A stretch of 6,813 nt of DNA. Origin: Nitrosopumilales archaeon CG_4_9_14_0_2_um_filter_34_16. GTDB lineage: Archaea > Thermoproteota > Nitrososphaeria > Nitrososphaerales > Nitrosopumilaceae. The position numbers and the translations under genes are program-made. The notes beneath the pieces are model-generated. The model saw nothing but the letters and a program-made list of their open reading frames with translations. It ran no database searches and had not been told where the DNA came from. Positions 5,435 to 6,813 of the stretch are shown piece by piece. The DNA is taken from NCBI GenBank assembly GCA_002788515.1, contig PFRJ01000079.1, positions 1 through 6,813 of the forward strand. The letters are read 5' to 3'. Numbering within the stretch: the stretch's first letter is position 1; every line of letters starts with the position of its first letter.

Positions 5435-6415
5435 CTATACGCTTCGCTTGACTACAAAATCTAATAATGAAACCAACTCTGCTTTTGCTGGACCTGAATA
5501 TTCACCTAGTGATTTTTCAGCTCTTTCAGCGTATTTTAGTGCCTGATTTCTAACATTTTCTTCTATTCCTAAAGATTTGATGACCTCTACAGCTTTACCA
5601 AGATCTTTTTTTGAAATTTTTGGATTTCCAAACGCTTTTAGAATTATTTTTTTATTGTTCCCCTTTGCTAATTTTATTGCCATCAAAATTGGAAGTGATT
5701 TCTTTCCTTCTCTTAGATCATTACCTACTGGTTTTTTTGTAATTTTAGGATCACCCATTACTCCGATGAGATCATCAGTTATTTGAAACGCAATTCCTAG
5801 ATTTCTTCCAAATGATGAAAGATTTAAGATGTCTTTTATTTTGTTTGTTGCACAAATTGCTCCCATAGCACAAGACACATCAAACAATGCTGCAGTTTTC
5901 TTACCAATCATTGTGATGTATTCTGCTTGTGATGGAATTTTTCTCTCTTCTGCCATTTTAACATCTAATAATTGACCTTCACACACATCTACACATGCTT
6001 TTGCAAGTCTAGATACAAGTTGAGTTGTAGCGTTTGTTGATAATTTAGAATCAGTTATGATTTGAAATGCTTTTGAAAACAAAACATCGCCTGCAAGTAT
6101 TGCAATTGGCATGCCAAATTTTTTATGTACTGTAGGAACACCATGACGCATCTCATCATTATCCATGATATCATCATGTACTAATGTAAAATTGTGAACC
6201 ATTTCTACTGCACTTGCAGCAGGCATTGCATTGGAAATATTGCCTTTCAAAATCTGACAACTTCTAATTACCATGTATGGTCTGAGTCTTTTCCCACCGT
6301 TAACGATTAGGTGTCCTGCTGCATCATAGAGTTTTTTAGGATTTCCTTTTAGTTTTGAATTTAGATATTTGTTAACTATTTTTGCATTTTGTTCCATTTG
6401 TTTAGTTTTATTCAT
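5435..6415 (-). CDS. Polyprenyl synthetase, probable geranylgeranyl diphosphate synthase
   Basis: This 326-aa trans-isoprenyl diphosphate synthase condenses DMAPP or allylic diphosphates with IPP. Its C20 product is the side chain of archaeal ether lipids. The substrate-binding GGKRLRP is at 40-46. The first aspartate-rich motif is D81-D82-I-M-D85, followed by MRHGVPTVH. K172-K173 and Q211 sit at conserved positions, and the second aspartate-rich motif begins D214-D215 (QITDDLIGVMGD). The fifth residue before the first motif is F76 in NFTLVHDD. In Sulfolobus GGPP synthase a Phe at this position limits the chain to C20, so GGPP is the expected product. The ATG at 6415 overlaps the idi stop by 8 nt and has GGAG (6427-6424) 8 nt upstream, which favours it over the in-frame Met7. 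It lies between idi and gltX in one operon. Confidence 0.95.
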   Translation of the reverse strand: MNKTKQMEQNAKIVNKYLNSKLKGNPKKLYDAAGHLIVNGGKRLRPYMVIRSCQILKGNISNAMPAASAVEMVHNFTLVHDDIMDNDEMRHGVPTVHKKFGMPIAILAGDVLFSKAFQIITDSKLSTNATTQLVSRLAKACVDVCEGQLLDVKMAEERKIPSQAEYITMIGKKTAALFDVSCAMGAICATNKIKDILNLSSFGRNLGIAFQITDDLIGVMGDPKITKKPVGNDLREGKKSLPILMAIKLAKGNNKKIILKAFGNPKISKKDLGKAVEVIKSLGIEENVRNQALKYAERAEKSLGEYSGPAKAELVSLLDFVVKRSV

Positions 6416-6813
6416 TTACTAATCTCCATTTGTCCTTTGGCAGGTGAATTTCAATTGCTTTTTGTAATTCATCGTGAATTTCACTACTCATCCATGTAGA
6501 TAAGATATTTGCATGTTTTTCAAGCATGGCCTTGTCTGATTTATCCAGCAATTTCAACGCAATAAGCATCCATGGACAATAGACCTGAGGATTTTTCTTT
6601 ATTTCCAAAAGTAACTCTTTAGACGAAATCCATTTAATTTCATCAATTTCGCCTTCAATTTCTTTTAACTCTGTTAACTTATCAATAACTCCAATCAGAG
6701 TTCCACATATTTCGTTTTCAGATCCTACGTCTTTGTATGGTACATGATACTCAAATTTATGTAAGTAATCTAGTGTCCCTGAAATCCCTAATTCTTCTGG
6801 CATCCTTCTTTCT
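6408..6813 (-). CDS. idi: Isopentenyl-diphosphate delta-isomerase, type 1 (partial, N-terminus off window)
   Basis: Only the C-terminal part is present. The frame stays open to the right edge (E-R-R before the first visible Met), so the ATG at 6803 is internal, not the start. The visible start, ERRMPEELGI, is the end of the Nudix helix of type 1 IDI. The metal and catalytic pair E-N-E lies in GSENEICGTLIGV and corresponds to E114/E116 of E. coli IDI. Next come IDEIKWIS and the C-terminal CPWM motif. The catalytic cysteine and histidine segment lies outside the window. The enzyme interconverts IPP and DMAPP. About 45 residues follow the CPWM helix, more than I would expect in short bacterial forms. 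The gene overlaps the GGPP synthase gene by 8 nt, so isomerisation and chain elongation are encoded together. Most archaea use the unrelated flavin-dependent type 2 enzyme. Confidence 0.92.
   Translation of the reverse strand, partial: ERRMPEELGISGTLDYLHKFEYHVPYKDVGSENEICGTLIGVIDKLTELKEIEGEIDEIKWISSKELLLEIKKNPQVYCPWMLIALKLLDKSDKAMLEKHANILSTWMSSEIHDELQKAIEIHLPKDKWRLVNE
6424..6427 (-). promoter_or_regulatory. Ribosome-binding site of the GGPP synthase gene, inside idi
   Basis: GGAG on the minus strand lies within the last codons of idi, 8 nt before the ATG at 6415. It supports that start over the in-frame ATG at 6397, which has no such motif. Confidence 0.45.

Noticed and set aside
6130..6185. 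C/D box-like ATGATGA sequences on the minus strand
   Set aside because: They are explained by codons for the DDIMDND and neighbouring residues of the GGPP synthase aspartate-rich motif. No paired C and D boxes with proper spacing are visible.
6408..6803. ATG at 6803 as the true start of idi
   Set aside because: The frame is open through the window edge, and the codons before this Met complete the Nudix helix. Type 1 IDI needs its catalytic Cys/His segment upstream, so this is a truncation by the window edge and not a short gene.
1..6813. Mobile element, CRISPR, defence or other novel multi-gene system
   Set aside because: There is no transposase, integrase, terminal repeat, regularly spaced repeat or toxin-antitoxin pair. 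Genes are tightly packed housekeeping or small conserved-type genes with uniform AT-rich composition.

Overview
The window most resembles the chromosome of a low-GC marine ammonia-oxidising archaeon (Thaumarchaeota/Nitrososphaerota, Nitrosopumilus-like). This is inferred from four things: the AT-rich sequence; an archaeal-length glutamyl-tRNA synthetase with no glutaminyl-tRNA synthetase in view; a UPF0147 protein (an archaeal family); and a geranylgeranyl diphosphate synthase next to a type 1 isopentenyl diphosphate isomerase. No database search could be run, so the assignment rests on recognition of families and motifs.

Layout, left to right. A tRNA-His(GTG) gene lies on the + strand at the left edge. 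It is followed by a short AT-rich spacer with a perfect 9-bp hairpin. A minus-strand block then covers 215-2002. Read in transcription order it holds a small Rieske [2Fe-2S] protein, a UPF0147 protein, a methyltransferase-like protein with a degenerate SAM loop, and a small protein of unknown function. At 2003-2041 a 39-bp divergent promoter region separates the Rieske gene from a + strand GNAT-type acetyltransferase (2042-2830).

The GNAT gene converges tail to tail, with overlapping stop codons, on a second minus-strand operon (2827 to the right edge). In transcription order this operon holds idi (cut by the window edge), a GGPP synthase, gltX and an FAH-family hydrolase/isomerase. Spacings are -8, 22 and 6 nt, so it is very probably one transcript. 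idi and the GGPP synthase together convert the mevalonate-pathway product IPP into DMAPP and then the C20 precursor of archaeal ether lipids. gltX supplies Glu-tRNA. The FAH-family member is probably a metal-dependent decarboxylase, hydrolase or isomerase of a 2-oxo/acylpyruvate-like acid.

Genes that appear to start transcripts (Rieske, GNAT, perhaps the small unknown gene) lack Shine-Dalgarno motifs and have TATA-like boxes about 24-27 nt before the ATG, suggesting leaderless mRNAs. Genes inside the lipid/gltX operon carry short SD motifs. The window is mostly housekeeping. I found no mobile element, CRISPR array or defence system. The points most worth a second look are the GlnRS-like signature motifs in the GluRS, the degenerate cofactor loops in the methyltransferase and acetyltransferase, the repeated 9-mer after the tRNA, and the unknown 115-aa protein.
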